Source: JALOLG01 sp963776935 (lineage in GTDB: Bacteria; Actinomycetota; Acidimicrobiia; Acidimicrobiales; Ilumatobacteraceae). From it: a DNA stretch of 64,000 nt. Positions 8,359 to 16,996 of this stretch are shown in pieces. Location: positions 1,364,001-1,428,000 of the forward strand of contig CAVZOP010000002.1 of the NCBI GenBank assembly GCA_963776935.1, given 5' to 3'. Each line of letters begins with the position of its first letter. The first letter of the stretch is position 1. Below the pieces are notes generated by a model. The model was not told where the DNA came from. It ran no database searches and was given only the letters and a program-made list of their open reading frames with translations. The position numbers were made by a program, and so were the translations under genes.

Positions 8359-9999
8359 GGGGTCGAGGGCGGCGGCGACGGCGGCGTTGAGGCGGTTGTG
8401 GACGACGACGTTGTCGGCGCGGTTGGTCGGGACGCGGACGAGCCACGGGCCGGGCTGGGCCAGTCTCTCGGCCAGCTCCCCGGCGTCGGTGATGGTCGAC
8501 GAGGGGATTCCGTGGGCCGTGGCGAGGGCCTCGATGTCGGTGCCGTGCGGCGTGCCGAGCAACGTCTCGAACTGATCGGCGGGGAGCGCCGTCGCCTGAG
8601 GGAGGAAGGAGAAGATCCCGCCCCCGTCGTTGTCGACCACGACGATGCGGAGGTCGGCCGCCCGGGTGCGCAGACCCACCAGTGCGTTGGAGTCGTGCAC
8701 GAACGCGATGTCGCCGACGAGGGCGACCGTCGGCGTCCCCGCCAACACCCGGCCGAGTGCGGTCGACACGACACCGTCGATGCCGTTGGCGCCGCGATTC
8801 GCGTGGGCGATCGCGCGCGACCCTCCGAACCACTCGAGATCGCGCACGGGCATCGAGGACGCCACGACGAGGCCGACTCCTTCGGCCAGCGAAGCAGCGA
8901 CCACGTGCGCCACACCGGGCTCGGTCAGCGATTGGTCGCTCGCCAGCGACACCTCGATCGCGTCCAGTGCTCGCTTCTCGGCGTGCCGCCAACGGGCGGC
9001 CCACGTCGTGCCGGTCGCGCCGCGAAGGTCGGCGAGATCGTCGATCGCGCACACCAGCGCGACGTCATGCCCAGGATCGACCACGCCCGGTCCGCCGACC
9101 TGGACCACCACTGGAGCGGATCGGGCGATCCACTCGGAAAGCACTCTCGATGCGGGCGGACGGCCGATGCGCACGACGACCTCGGGAACGTGGGCGCCGG
9201 CGAACTCGCGATGACGCAGTAGCGCGTCGAACGTCGTGACAGCCGCCGGCAACGCGCGGGCGCCGCTCATCGGATCGGCGAGCACCGGCCATCCCGTCGC
9301 CTCGGCGAGGGCGGCGATGCGCTCGACGGCCACACCACTGCGGCCGCCAGCGACGATCACCCCCCGCTGTCGATCGACGGCACTGCCGACGTCGATGCGG
9401 GCTCCTCCGTCGTCGAGATCGAACGCAGGGCCACCACCCGCAGCTATCGCTGCCCGGACCAGCGTGGGCGGTAGCTCACCTGGCGTCCCCGTCAGCGGCT
9501 CGCGGAACGGCACGTTGAGGTGCACCGGACCGTGACGGGCGGCGTTGCGTGCACGGAACGCCAGCGATCGCCATGTCGGAGCCCCGGCCAGGTCGGGAAC
9601 TCCTGGGTCGTGGAACCACCGGACAGACCGCGAATACAGGTGGGTCTGATCGATCGTCTGCGGGGCGCCGACATCTTGCAGCTCCGGCGGCCGATCGGAT
9701 GTGACCACCAACATCGGGATGTCGGAGAGCCCGGCCTCGACGACGGCGGGGTGGAAATTGGCCGCCGCCGTGCCGCTCGTACAGAGCAGCACCGCGGGCA
9801 CGCCGTCGAGCCCGATCCCGAGGGCGACGAACGCGGCGACTCGCTCGTCGTGCACCACGTGCACGGCGATGTCGGGATGCGACGCCAGCGCCACCGCCAT
9901 TGGTGTGCTGCGTGACCCGGGAGCGACGACTGCGTGCTGCACCCCGAGACGCACCCATTCGTCGACCAGGGTGGCGCAGAACGTCGCGGCGGCGGACAT
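8356..9999 (-). CDS. menD: SEPHCHC synthase (ThDP-dependent)
   Basis: This 547-residue MenD joins isochorismate and 2-oxoglutarate-derived succinic semialdehyde-ThDP. The N-terminal ThDP domain has VVAPGSRSTPMAVAL followed by HDERVAAF with the conserved glutamate that activates ThDP. The C-terminal Mg2+/ThDP-binding region reads GDIAFVHDSNALVGL and then VVDNDGGGIF. The frame is open to 10740, but the extension overlaps the divergent dsbA-like gene and has no similarity. The ATG at 9999 is chosen because TATCGT ends exactly 7 nt upstream. Its stop forms the end of the palindromic element shared with menF. It lies on the strand opposite to menG-menF, so the pathway genes are not one operon. Confidence 0.93.
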   Translation of the reverse strand: MSAAATFCATLVDEWVRLGVQHAVVAPGSRSTPMAVALASHPDIAVHVVHDERVAAFVALGIGLDGVPAVLLCTSGTAAANFHPAVVEAGLSDIPMLVVTSDRPPELQDVGAPQTIDQTHLYSRSVRWFHDPGVPDLAGAPTWRSLAFRARNAARHGPVHLNVPFREPLTGTPGELPPTLVRAAIAAGGGPAFDLDDGGARIDVGSAVDRQRGVIVAGGRSGVAVERIAALAEATGWPVLADPMSGARALPAAVTTFDALLRHREFAGAHVPEVVVRIGRPPASRVLSEWIARSAPVVVQVGGPGVVDPGHDVALVCAIDDLADLRGATGTTWAARWRHAEKRALDAIEVSLASDQSLTEPGVAHVVAASLAEGVGLVVASSMPVRDLEWFGGSRAIAHANRGANGIDGVVSTALGRVLAGTPTVALVGDIAFVHDSNALVGLRTRAADLRIVVVDNDGGGIFSFLPQATALPADQFETLLGTPHGTDIEALATAHGIPSSTITDAGELAERLAQPGPWLVRVPTNRADNVVVHNRLNAAVAAALDP

Positions 10000-10006
10000 C
10001 CGCTCG

Positions 10007-10025
10007 ACGATACGAGGCGTAGGGT
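10007..10025. promoter_or_regulatory. Back-to-back -10 boxes of menD and the dsbA-like gene
   Basis: On the minus strand TATCGT (10007-10012) ends 7 nt before the menD ATG. On the plus strand TAGGGT (10020-10025) ends 7 nt before the ATG at 10033. The two starts are only 33 bases apart, so each -35 region must lie inside the other gene. Confidence 0.55.
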
Positions 10026-10032
10026 GATCCAC

Positions 10033-10779
10033 ATGACCGGCACTGACGAGGTGGTGCGCGTCGAGATCTGGTCCGACGTCGTGTGTCCGTGGTGCTACAT
10101 CGGCAAACGCCGGTTCGAGCGTGCCGTCGCCGAGCTCGACGGCGAGCTCGAGATCGACGTCGTGTACCGACCGTTCCAGCTCGATCCCACCGCGTCGCCG
10201 GGCTCGTCGATGCCCGTCGCCGAGGCGTACGCGCGCAAGTTCGGCGGTCCCGAACAGGCGAAAGCGGTGATCGATCGCGTCACTGCGATGGCGCACGAGG
10301 CCGGCATCGAGTTCCGCATGGACCGTGCGCTTCGCGCCAACACCCTGCTCGCCCATCGACTGCTGTGGCTCGCCGAGCCGCCGTGCCCGATCCCCCAGGT
10401 CGACCTCAAAGAGCGGTTGCTGCAGGCCTACTTCATCGACGGGCTCGACATCGGCGACCCCGATGTGCTCGCCGACTGCGCGGCCGAGGTCGGGTTCGAT
10501 CGCGACGAGGTGCTGGACTTCCTCGACGGAGACTCCGGCACCACCGAGGTGACAGAGATGCTGCGACAGGCACACGAGGCCGGCATCACGGCCGTGCCGA
10601 CCTATGTCATCGATCGCCAGTGGGCGATCCCGGGCGCCCAGGATCCAGAGGTGTTCGTGCAGGTGCTCCGCCGCTTCGCCGCCAAGGCGCGCACTGAGCG
10701 TGCACGAGCACGAGGAGCGTGGAGAACGCGACGGCGACACCGTCTCCCCCGGCGCGGCGTGCGTCGACGACGCGTGTGA
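10033..10779 (+). CDS. DsbA-family oxidoreductase, FrnE-like
   Basis: This 248-residue thioredoxin-fold protein has the active site CPWC in SDVVCPWCYIGKRRF and the long helical insertion typical of FrnE/2-hydroxychromene-2-carboxylate isomerase-like proteins. There is no signal peptide, so it should act in the cytosol. The cis-proline region reads ITAVPTYVIDRQWAIPGAQ. It ends in an arginine-rich tail of about 25 residues that is unlike the rest of the protein and overlaps possible upstream starts of menH. The ATG at 10033 has a -10 box 7 nt before it. Its stop overlaps the menH GTG by 4 bases. FrnE-type proteins help redox folding or stress resistance; the substrate here is unknown. Confidence 0.88.
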   Translation: MTGTDEVVRVEIWSDVVCPWCYIGKRRFERAVAELDGELEIDVVYRPFQLDPTASPGSSMPVAEAYARKFGGPEQAKAVIDRVTAMAHEAGIEFRMDRALRANTLLAHRLLWLAEPPCPIPQVDLKERLLQAYFIDGLDIGDPDVLADCAAEVGFDRDEVLDFLDGDSGTTEVTEMLRQAHEAGITAVPTYVIDRQWAIPGAQDPEVFVQVLRRFAAKARTERARARGAWRTRRRHRLPRRGVRRRRV

Positions 10780-11549
10780 CCGCTGACCGGATCATCCTCG
10801 TCCACGGCTTCACGCAGACGGCGAGCAGCTGGCGACCGACCGTTGCGAGACTGAGCGCGAGCCTGGGTCCCGGCGTCGACGTGTTAGCACTCGACGCCCC
10901 TGGCCACGGCACCCGCGGCGACGTGCGCGCCGACCTGCCCACCGGCGCCGCGATGCTGGCCGCCGAGGGCGGGCGGGGAACGTACGTCGGCTACTCGATG
11001 GGCGGACGGCTGTGCTTGCATCTCGCCCTCGCAGCGCCGCAACTCGTCGATCGACTGGTGCTGATCGGGACGACGCCAGGGATCGAGGACGATCGCGAAC
11101 GTGCGGCACGCCGTGCCGCCGACGACGCGTTGGCCGATGAGATCGAGCGCGTCGGAGTCGCCGCCTTCGTCGATCGATGGCTGTCGCAGCCGCTGTTCGC
11201 CGGTCTCGACCGCTCGGACGCCGACATCCAGGCCCGCCTCACGAACACCGCCGCCGGCCTCGCGTCCAGCTTGCGGCTCGCCGGCACCGGCACCCAGACG
11301 CCGTTGTGGACGCGGCTCGGCGAGCTCACGATGCCGGTCCTCATCGTCACCGGCGAGCACGACACCAAGTTCGCCGAGATCGGTCGACGGATGGCCGACT
11401 CGATCACCGATGCGTCCTTGGTGGTGATCGAAGGCGCCGGCCATGCCGTCCACCTCGAACGACCGGCCCAGACGTGCGCGGCGATCGTGGCCTGGCGGCG
11501 CGCCCGTCAGCCGCCGAACGCCAACCCGAGCGCGAACAGCGTGCCGTAG
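10776..11549 (+). CDS. menH: SHCHC synthase (alpha/beta hydrolase)
   Basis: This 257-residue alpha/beta hydrolase has the oxyanion motif ILVHGFTQTASSW and the nucleophile elbow YVGYSMGGRLCL. It also has the MenH-like stretch LIGTTPGIEDDRERAARR followed by FVDRWLSQPLF. The late Asp (VTGEHDTKF) and His (GAGHAVHLE) complete a triad. MenH removes pyruvate from SEPHCHC to give SHCHC. I start at the GTG at 10776, which forms a GTGA overlap with the dsbA-like stop; a GTG at 10719 would add 19 residues without similarity. The 3' end overlaps the convergent menA by 43 bases. The position among men genes makes MenH much more likely than a generic hydrolase. Confidence 0.85.
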   Translation: MTADRIILVHGFTQTASSWRPTVARLSASLGPGVDVLALDAPGHGTRGDVRADLPTGAAMLAAEGGRGTYVGYSMGGRLCLHLALAAPQLVDRLVLIGTTPGIEDDRERAARRAADDALADEIERVGVAAFVDRWLSQPLFAGLDRSDADIQARLTNTAAGLASSLRLAGTGTQTPLWTRLGELTMPVLIVTGEHDTKFAEIGRRMADSITDASLVVIEGAGHAVHLERPAQTCAAIVAWRRARQPPNANPSANSVP

Positions 11550-12383
11550 GCGAGCTGCGCCCGACCGGTCGCTCCGAGCACGGCGATCAGCGCTGGGCCG
11601 CTCGCCCGGTCGATCACGGCGCGGACCGGTACGGCGGCGACTGGAATCGCCAGCACCGTGAGGAGCGTCGGGGGCCGCCAGACCGCGGCGAGAGCGGCCG
11701 ACGCGAACGCCGCGACCACGAGCCCGACATACACGCTGCGCGTGCGCGGGTCGCCCAACCGGACGGCCAGGGTGCGCTTGCCGGCGATCGTGTCGGTGGG
11801 GATGTCGCGGAGGTTGTTGACGACGAGCAGCGCGCAGGCGAAGAACCCGACGCCACATCCGGCGACCACCGACAGCGCCGTCAACCGCTCGACGGCGACA
11901 TACGTGGTCCCCACTGTCGCCACGAGACCGAAGAACACGAACACGAACACCTCGCCGAGGCCCATGTACCCGTACGGCGACGGACCACCGGTGTATCCCC
12001 AGGCCGCGGCGATGCACGCCACGCCGACCAGCAGCAGCCACCACGTCGTGGCGGCGGCCAACGCCAGCCCCACCAAGGCGGCGACCCCGAAAGCCGCAAG
12101 CGCGGCGCGCTTGACGGCAACCGAACTGGCCATGCCGGACGCGACGAGGCGCACCGGGCCGACCCGCACTGTGTCGGTCCCCCTGACGCCGTCGCTGTAG
12201 TCGTTGGCGTAGTTGACACCGACCTGAAGCGCCAACGACACGACGAGCGCGGCCATGACGCGCCACCACACGATCCCGCCCTCGCCGACCGCGCGACGCG
12301 GCACCGACGAGCACGGGCACGACCGCCGCCGGCAGCGTGCGCGGCCGGGCACCGACCATCCAGCGCTGCAATGACCGTTCCAC
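11507..12383 (-). pseudogene. menA: 1,4-dihydroxy-2-naphthoate prenyltransferase, frameshifted near 12295
   Basis: MenA is an integral membrane UbiA-family enzyme that attaches the polyprenyl chain to DHNA. The N terminus from the GTG at 12383 reads QRWMVGARPRTLPAAVVPV, a clear MenA start. The rest, including the prenyl-diphosphate motif NYANDYSDGVRGTD and the second motif NNLRDIPTDTIAGKRTLAV, is in a different frame. Deleting one base near 12295, in a GC run, restores a 291-residue protein of normal length with about eight membrane helices. The enzyme should be essential for menaquinone, and no second copy is visible, so a sequencing error is more likely than real loss. It overlaps menH at its 3' end and is divergent from the amidase by 20 bases. 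Confidence 0.88.
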
Positions 12384-12403
12384 AACTGCGCCATGATGGG
12401 GTG

Positions 12404-13806
12404 ATGAGCGAACTGTGGCAAATGGGAGCCCTGGAGTTGGCGGGTCTGATCCGCGCCGGCGACGTCTCGAGCCGCGAGGTCGTCGAGGCCCACCTGGTTC
12501 GAGTCGACAAGATCAATGGCCAGCTCAACGCCATCGTCAGGCTGCTCGCCGACGAGGCGCTCGTCGCTGCCGACGCTGCCGATCGGGCCGTCGCCGACGG
12601 TCGCGATCTCGGTCCACTCCACGGCGTGCCGTGCACGGTGAAGGAGAACATCGACCTCGCCGGAACGCCAACCACCCAGGGTGTCGTGGCCCTCGCCGAC
12701 GCGGTGGCCGCCGTCGACGCGCCGACAGTCGAACGCATGCGAGCCGCCGGAGCGATCCCGTTCGCCCGCACCAACCTCCCCGACCTCGGGCTCCGCATCC
12801 ACACCCACTCGTCGCTGCATGGGCTCACGCGCAACCCGTGGAACCCGCATGTGACGGCCGGTGGCTCGAGCGGCGGCGAAGCGTCCGCGCTGGCGTCGGG
12901 AATGAGCCCGATCGGGCTCGGCAACGACATCGGTGGATCGCTGCGGAACCCGGCCCACTGCTGCGGGATCGCGTCGATCAAGCCGTCCGCAGGAGTCGTG
13001 CCGATGGCGACCGTGATCCCGCCCGAGGACATGATGCTCGCCCAGCAGCAGATGGTGGTCGAGGGGCCGATGGCACGCCACGTCGCCGACGTGCGCGCCG
13101 GTCTCGAGATCGTCGCCGGCATGGATGTGCGCGACCCCCGCAGCGTCCCCGCCCGGCTCACCGACGCCGAGCCCGGCCAGCGGCTGCGCATCGCGGTGCT
13201 CTCCGATCCCCCCGGTGGCACGACCGACTCCGGGATCGCGTCGACCGTGCGTCACGCCGCCGACATCCTGAGCGACGCCGGACACGATGTCGTCGAGGCC
13301 GTGCCTCCCGACTACGAACACGTCCTCCAGCTCTGGGCGATGGCGCTGATCGCCGACCTGCGCGTGCAACGGCCGCTGCTCGACGCCGTCGTCGGCGAGG
13401 ACGGGCGCGCCGTGCTCGCCAACTTCGATCTCGCCGCCCCGCGCTCGGTGTCGACGAGATCCTCGGGACGCAGGTGCAGCGATTCGCGGCGATGCGGATG
13501 TGGTCGGCGTTCTTCGCCGAGCATCCGGTCCTGCTGTCGCCCACCTGGGCCCATCCCGCGTTTGCGCACGGCAACGACATCGGCGAGAGCGAGACGGGAG
13601 CGATGCTCGAAACGCTCCGACCGGTGCTGCCGGCCAACATCCTCGGCCTCCCGGCGGCCGTCGTGCCCGGCGGTGTCGTGGATGGGCTCCCGGTCGGCAT
13701 CCAGGTGATCGGCGATCGGTACACCGATCTGCGCTGCCTGACCGTCGCTGCTGAGATCGAGGCCGCGGTCGGCCGGTTCACGCCGATCGACCCGGTCACG
13801 ATCTGA
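12404..13806 (+). pseudogene. Amidase-signature enzyme, frameshifted near 13440
   Basis: This is an amidase-signature family hydrolase with the Ser-cisSer-Lys triad visible: TVKENIDLAG carries the lysine, TAGGSSGGEASALASG the middle serine region and GNDIGGSLRNPA the nucleophile. The frame breaks after NFDLAAP near 13440, at a CCCC run. The C terminus (LLSPTWAHPAFAHG, then PAAVVPGGVVDGLPVGIQVI) continues in another frame to 13806. Adding one base restores 467 residues, the normal length. Without GatB/C neighbours it is more likely a free amidase than GatA. CATGAT ends 6 nt before the ATG at 12404 as a possible -10. The menE gene follows 5 bases after the stop. It has no known role in menaquinone synthesis. 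Confidence 0.83.
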
Positions 13807-13811
13807 CGCGC

Positions 13812-14918
13812 GTGACCGGCCGTCTCGTCGCCCTCGACATGCCGGGCGGACCGGCGTTCGTCGATGCCCTGCAGCGGGTGTGGGACCGCGGCGACACCGC
13901 CCTCCCGGTCGACCAGCGACTCCCTCCACGGGCGATGACGGTGCTCCTCGACGCGATGCGACCGAGCAGCATCATCGAGGCGAGTGGTGACGAGAAGATG
14001 CTCGACGGCGGGCGATCGACGGAGGTCGGGGACGCGCTCGTGGTCGCCACCAGCGGCACGACCGGTGCACCGAAAGGGGTGGTGCTGACACACGAGGCGG
14101 TTGCCGCGTCGGCGGTCGCCTCATCGGCACGCCTCGACACAGTCGCCGGCGACCATTGGTTGGCGTGTCTCCCGCTCAGCCACGTGGGCGGTCTGTCGGT
14201 CGTCACCCGTGCGCTGCACACGGGCACGGCATTGACCGTGCTCGCCGGCTTCGACGCAAGCGTCGTCGAGCGATCGGACGCCACGCTCGTGTCGCTGGTG
14301 TCGACCGCGTTGCACCGCATCGACGCGTCGCGCTTCAGGAAGATCCTGCTCGGGGGCGCCAAGCCGCCTGGCGACCTCCCGCCCAACGTGGTGACGACGT
14401 ACGGCATGACCGAGACGGGAAGCGGCGTCGTCTACGACGGGATCCCACTCGACGGCGTCGAGCTACGCATCGTCGCCGGCGAGGTGTACCTCAGGTGCCC
14501 GATGCTGTTCCGCTGCTATCGCGACGGCTCGTCGCCGCTCGTCGACGGTTGGTTCGCGACGGGCGACGCCGGCCACCTCGACACCGCTGGTCGGCTCGTC
14601 GTCGAGGGCCGGATCGGCGAGCTGATCATCACCGGCGGAGAGAACGTGTGGCCCCAAGCAGTCGAGGCGGTGCTGGCCGCGCACCCGGGCGTCCGCGACG
14701 TCGCCGTCGCGGGACGCCCGGACGCCGAGTGGGGTGAGGTGGTGGTGGCGTACGTCGTAGCGAGCGACGTCGCTCCGTCGCTGGACGAGCTGCGCGACCA
14801 CGTCAAGGCGTCGATGCCCGGCTTCAACGCGCCACGTGCGCTTGTGATCGTCGACGACATCCCGCGCACGGCGCTCGGCAAGATCGTCCGCACTACGTTC
14901 GCCGATCCGATATCGTAA
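13812..14918 (+). CDS. menE: O-succinylbenzoate-CoA ligase
   Basis: This short (368 residues) ANL-family ligase matches the compact actinobacterial MenE. The P-loop is VVATSGTTGAPKGVVLTHEA, followed by WLACLPLSHVGGLSV, TYGMTETGSG and WFATGDAGHLDTAGRL. The C-terminal lysine motif is IPRTALGKIVRTTF. It would activate o-succinylbenzoate to its CoA ester with ATP for ring closure by MenB. The start is a GTG 5 bases after the amidase stop, so the two genes probably share a transcript. menC and menB, the steps before and after it, are absent from this window. The short N-terminal region separates it from the fatty-acid ligases at the left end. Confidence 0.9.
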   Translation: MTGRLVALDMPGGPAFVDALQRVWDRGDTALPVDQRLPPRAMTVLLDAMRPSSIIEASGDEKMLDGGRSTEVGDALVVATSGTTGAPKGVVLTHEAVAASAVASSARLDTVAGDHWLACLPLSHVGGLSVVTRALHTGTALTVLAGFDASVVERSDATLVSLVSTALHRIDASRFRKILLGGAKPPGDLPPNVVTTYGMTETGSGVVYDGIPLDGVELRIVAGEVYLRCPMLFRCYRDGSSPLVDGWFATGDAGHLDTAGRLVVEGRIGELIITGGENVWPQAVEAVLAAHPGVRDVAVAGRPDAEWGEVVVAYVVASDVAPSLDELRDHVKASMPGFNAPRALVIVDDIPRTALGKIVRTTFADPIS

Positions 14919-14962
14919 GACGCCCGTGGGATCCTGTCGGCGAGCCATCACGATGCTCGACG

Positions 14963-14997
14963 CGGGCCGGGGAATTGCCTCCCACCCCGGGGGCCCG
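14963..14997. promoter_or_regulatory. GC hairpin running into the MFS start codon
   Basis: CGGGCC (14963-14968) followed by GGGG can pair with CCCC and GGGCCCG (ending at 14997). The right arm ends at the G of the proposed GTG start of the MFS gene. It may be a menE terminator, or a fold that hides the MFS translation start. Confidence 0.35.
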
Positions 14998-16259
14998 TGA
15001 GGCCGACGAGCGCCGCCAACCCCCTCCCCAACCGGTACTGGCGCCAATGGTGGGCCACTGCTGTGTCCAACCTCGGCGATGGCATCAACTTCGCCGCCCT
15101 CCCGCTGCTCGCCTACTCGCTCACCGACGACGAGCGGCTGCTGTCGCTGACGACGTTCGTGACGCTCGTGCCGTGGCTGGTTCTCGCCCTGCCCGTCGGG
15201 GTGCTCGTGGATCATGTCGACCGCCGGTTGCTGATGGTCAGCGCCAACGTCGCCCGCGTGGGTCTGTTCGGCGTGATCGCCATCTCCGCGGGGACCGACA
15301 TCATCACCGTCGCCGCCCTGATGTCGCTCCTGATCGGGATCGGGACCTGCGAGGTCGTGTTCGACAGCAGCGCCCAGGCGTTCCTCCCGATGCTCGTCAG
15401 CAGTGCCGATCTCCCGCGCGCCAACGGCTACCTGTTCGCGGCCGAGGTGGTGACGGGCAGCATCCTCGGGTTGTCGATCGGCGCCTTCTTGTTCTCTCGC
15501 GCCCACGCACTTCCGTTCGCCGTGAACGCCGCCTCGTTCGCCCTCGCCGCGATCCTCATCGCCTCGATCAAGGTCGAACGCAAGACACGGCCACTCGACG
15601 TCAGCGAGCTCGGCGCCACGATGGGTTCGGCGTTGCGCTCGCTGTGGGACGACCGGCTGTTGCGCCTGCTGGCGATCATGCTCACCGTCACCAACTTCGG
15701 GTTGATGTTCGGCCACGGCATCTTCGTGAAGTACGCGGATGTCGAGCTCGGCGTGACCGGTTTCGGGTACGGGCTGTTGCTCGTCGCCACCGCCTTGGGC
15801 GCCGCCGCCGCCGGGGTGTTCGGACACCGGATGATCTCGCACCTCGGGACACGGTGGTCGATCGTCGTGCCGTATCTCGCCTTCGGGATCACGCAGGTGC
15901 TGATCGGTGCGGTGCCGGTCACCGCCGTCGTGGCCGTCGTCGGGTTCGTGCTCGGCGGTTCGATCACACTGTGGAACGTCGTCACGGTGACGATCCGCCA
16001 ACGGCTGATCGAGCCGTCCCGTTTCGGACGCGTCAACAGTGTCTACCGATGGCTCGGCACCGGCGCCGGGGCATTCGGCGCCCTCGTCGGCGGTCAGCTC
16101 GCCTACGCGACGAACCTTCGCGTGCCCTACCTCGCGGCCGGGGGGATAACGCTCGCCGCCCTGGCGCTGTTCGCCGCCCCGCTCCTACGCGGCACGCGTG
16201 ACCTCGACCTCGACGGTCACGCGCGCGATCTCACGCCGGCACCGCCGTCGATCACGTAG
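14997..16259 (+). CDS. MFS transporter, EntS-like exporter type
   Basis: This 420-residue major facilitator protein has about 12 predicted membrane helices. The N terminus RYWRQWWATAVSNLGDGINF and the loop DHVDRRLLMVSANVAR (MFS motif A region) resemble the EntS/MFS_3 group of drug or siderophore exporters. A second half begins near residue 215 (LWDDRLLRLLAIMLTV). The GTG start lies inside a GC hairpin and lacks the -10 pattern seen at other genes, so the start is less sure. It follows menE by 78 bases. The 3' end overlaps the convergent SDR gene by 43 bases. The substrate is unknown. Confidence 0.85.
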   Translation: MRPTSAANPLPNRYWRQWWATAVSNLGDGINFAALPLLAYSLTDDERLLSLTTFVTLVPWLVLALPVGVLVDHVDRRLLMVSANVARVGLFGVIAISAGTDIITVAALMSLLIGIGTCEVVFDSSAQAFLPMLVSSADLPRANGYLFAAEVVTGSILGLSIGAFLFSRAHALPFAVNAASFALAAILIASIKVERKTRPLDVSELGATMGSALRSLWDDRLLRLLAIMLTVTNFGLMFGHGIFVKYADVELGVTGFGYGLLLVATALGAAAAGVFGHRMISHLGTRWSIVVPYLAFGITQVLIGAVPVTAVVAVVGFVLGGSITLWNVVTVTIRQRLIEPSRFGRVNSVYRWLGTGAGAFGALVGGQLAYATNLRVPYLAAGGITLAALALFAAPLLRGTRDLDLDGHARDLTPAPPSIT

Positions 16260-16963
16260 GTCTCGCCGGTGATCCAGCTCGCCAGATCGGAGGCGAGGAA
16301 CAGTGCCAGGTTGGCGATGTCCTGCGGCTCGCCGAGCCGCTTCAACGGGAGCGCCTTGGCGAGGTCGTCACCGAAGTTCTCGACGAGGTATGCCGCGAAA
16401 TCGGTCACCACCAATCCCGGTGCGATCCCGACGACTCGCGTGGGACCGATCTCGCCGGCGAGCTGGCGGGTCAGGTGGATCAGCGCCGCCTTCGTCACGT
16501 TGTAGACGCCGAGACCGAACTCGGCGCGCAGACCACCCACCGATGCGATGTTGATGATCACGCCCGGTTTCTCGGCGAACGCCCGGTGTTGGGCCGCCTG
16601 ACACCAGAAGACCGGGCCGCGCAGGTTGACCTCGAACGTCTTGTCGTAGCGAGCCGGGTCGACGTCGAGGACCGCCCCGTAGTACGGGTTGGTGGCGGCG
16701 TTGTTCACCAGGATGTCGAGACCACCGAACCGTTCGATCGTGGCGTCGACGCAGGCCGCCGCAGCCTCGAGATTGCCGGCGTTGGCGGCGTAGACCGCCG
16801 TCTCGCCCGACATCTCGGCCGCTGCGGCCTCGAGCTGGTCCTGCTTGCGCGACGACAGCATCACCTTGGCGCCGGCCGCCGCGAACGACGCCGCGATCGC
16901 CCGACCGATCCCCTTCGACGCACCCGTGACGAGTGCAACCTTCCCATCCAGCGAGATCTGCAT
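16217..16963 (-). CDS. SDR-family NAD(P)-dependent oxidoreductase
   Basis: This 248-residue classical short-chain dehydrogenase has the cofactor motif VTGASKGIGRA, the NNAA motif in DILVNNAATNPYYG, and a catalytic Ser-Tyr-Lys set in IASVGGLRAEFGLGVYNVTK. The C terminus (ITGETYVIDGGAG) is typical of FabG-like oxidoreductases. An arginine after the first strand (SSRKQDQ) suggests NADP(H). The ATG at 16963 has TACGGT ending 8 nt upstream. The gene overlaps the end of the MFS gene by 43 bases on the other strand and lies 33 bases downstream of corC. Its substrate cannot be named; lipid metabolism or a 3-oxoacyl thioester is likely. Confidence 0.9.
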   Translation of the reverse strand: MQISLDGKVALVTGASKGIGRAIAASFAAAGAKVMLSSRKQDQLEAAAAEMSGETAVYAANAGNLEAAAACVDATIERFGGLDILVNNAATNPYYGAVLDVDPARYDKTFEVNLRGPVFWCQAAQHRAFAEKPGVIINIASVGGLRAEFGLGVYNVTKAALIHLTRQLAGEIGPTRVVGIAPGLVVTDFAAYLVENFGDDLAKALPLKRLGEPQDIANLALFLASDLASWITGETYVIDGGAGVRSRA

Positions 16964-16971
16964 GGGCGGGC

Positions 16972-16977
16972 ACCGTA
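16972..16977 (-). promoter_or_regulatory. -10 box of the SDR gene (leaderless)
   Basis: TACGGT on the minus strand ends 8 nt before the ATG at 16963. It lies in the 33-base gap after corC, so the SDR gene can be transcribed separately from the phoH operon. Confidence 0.5.
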
Positions 16978-16996
16978 GCTCCCGACCGGATCGAAC

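Noticed and set aside
10000..10740. Long N-terminal extension of MenD
   Set aside because: It is antisense to the dsbA-like gene, and MenD homologues start at the MSAAATF position.
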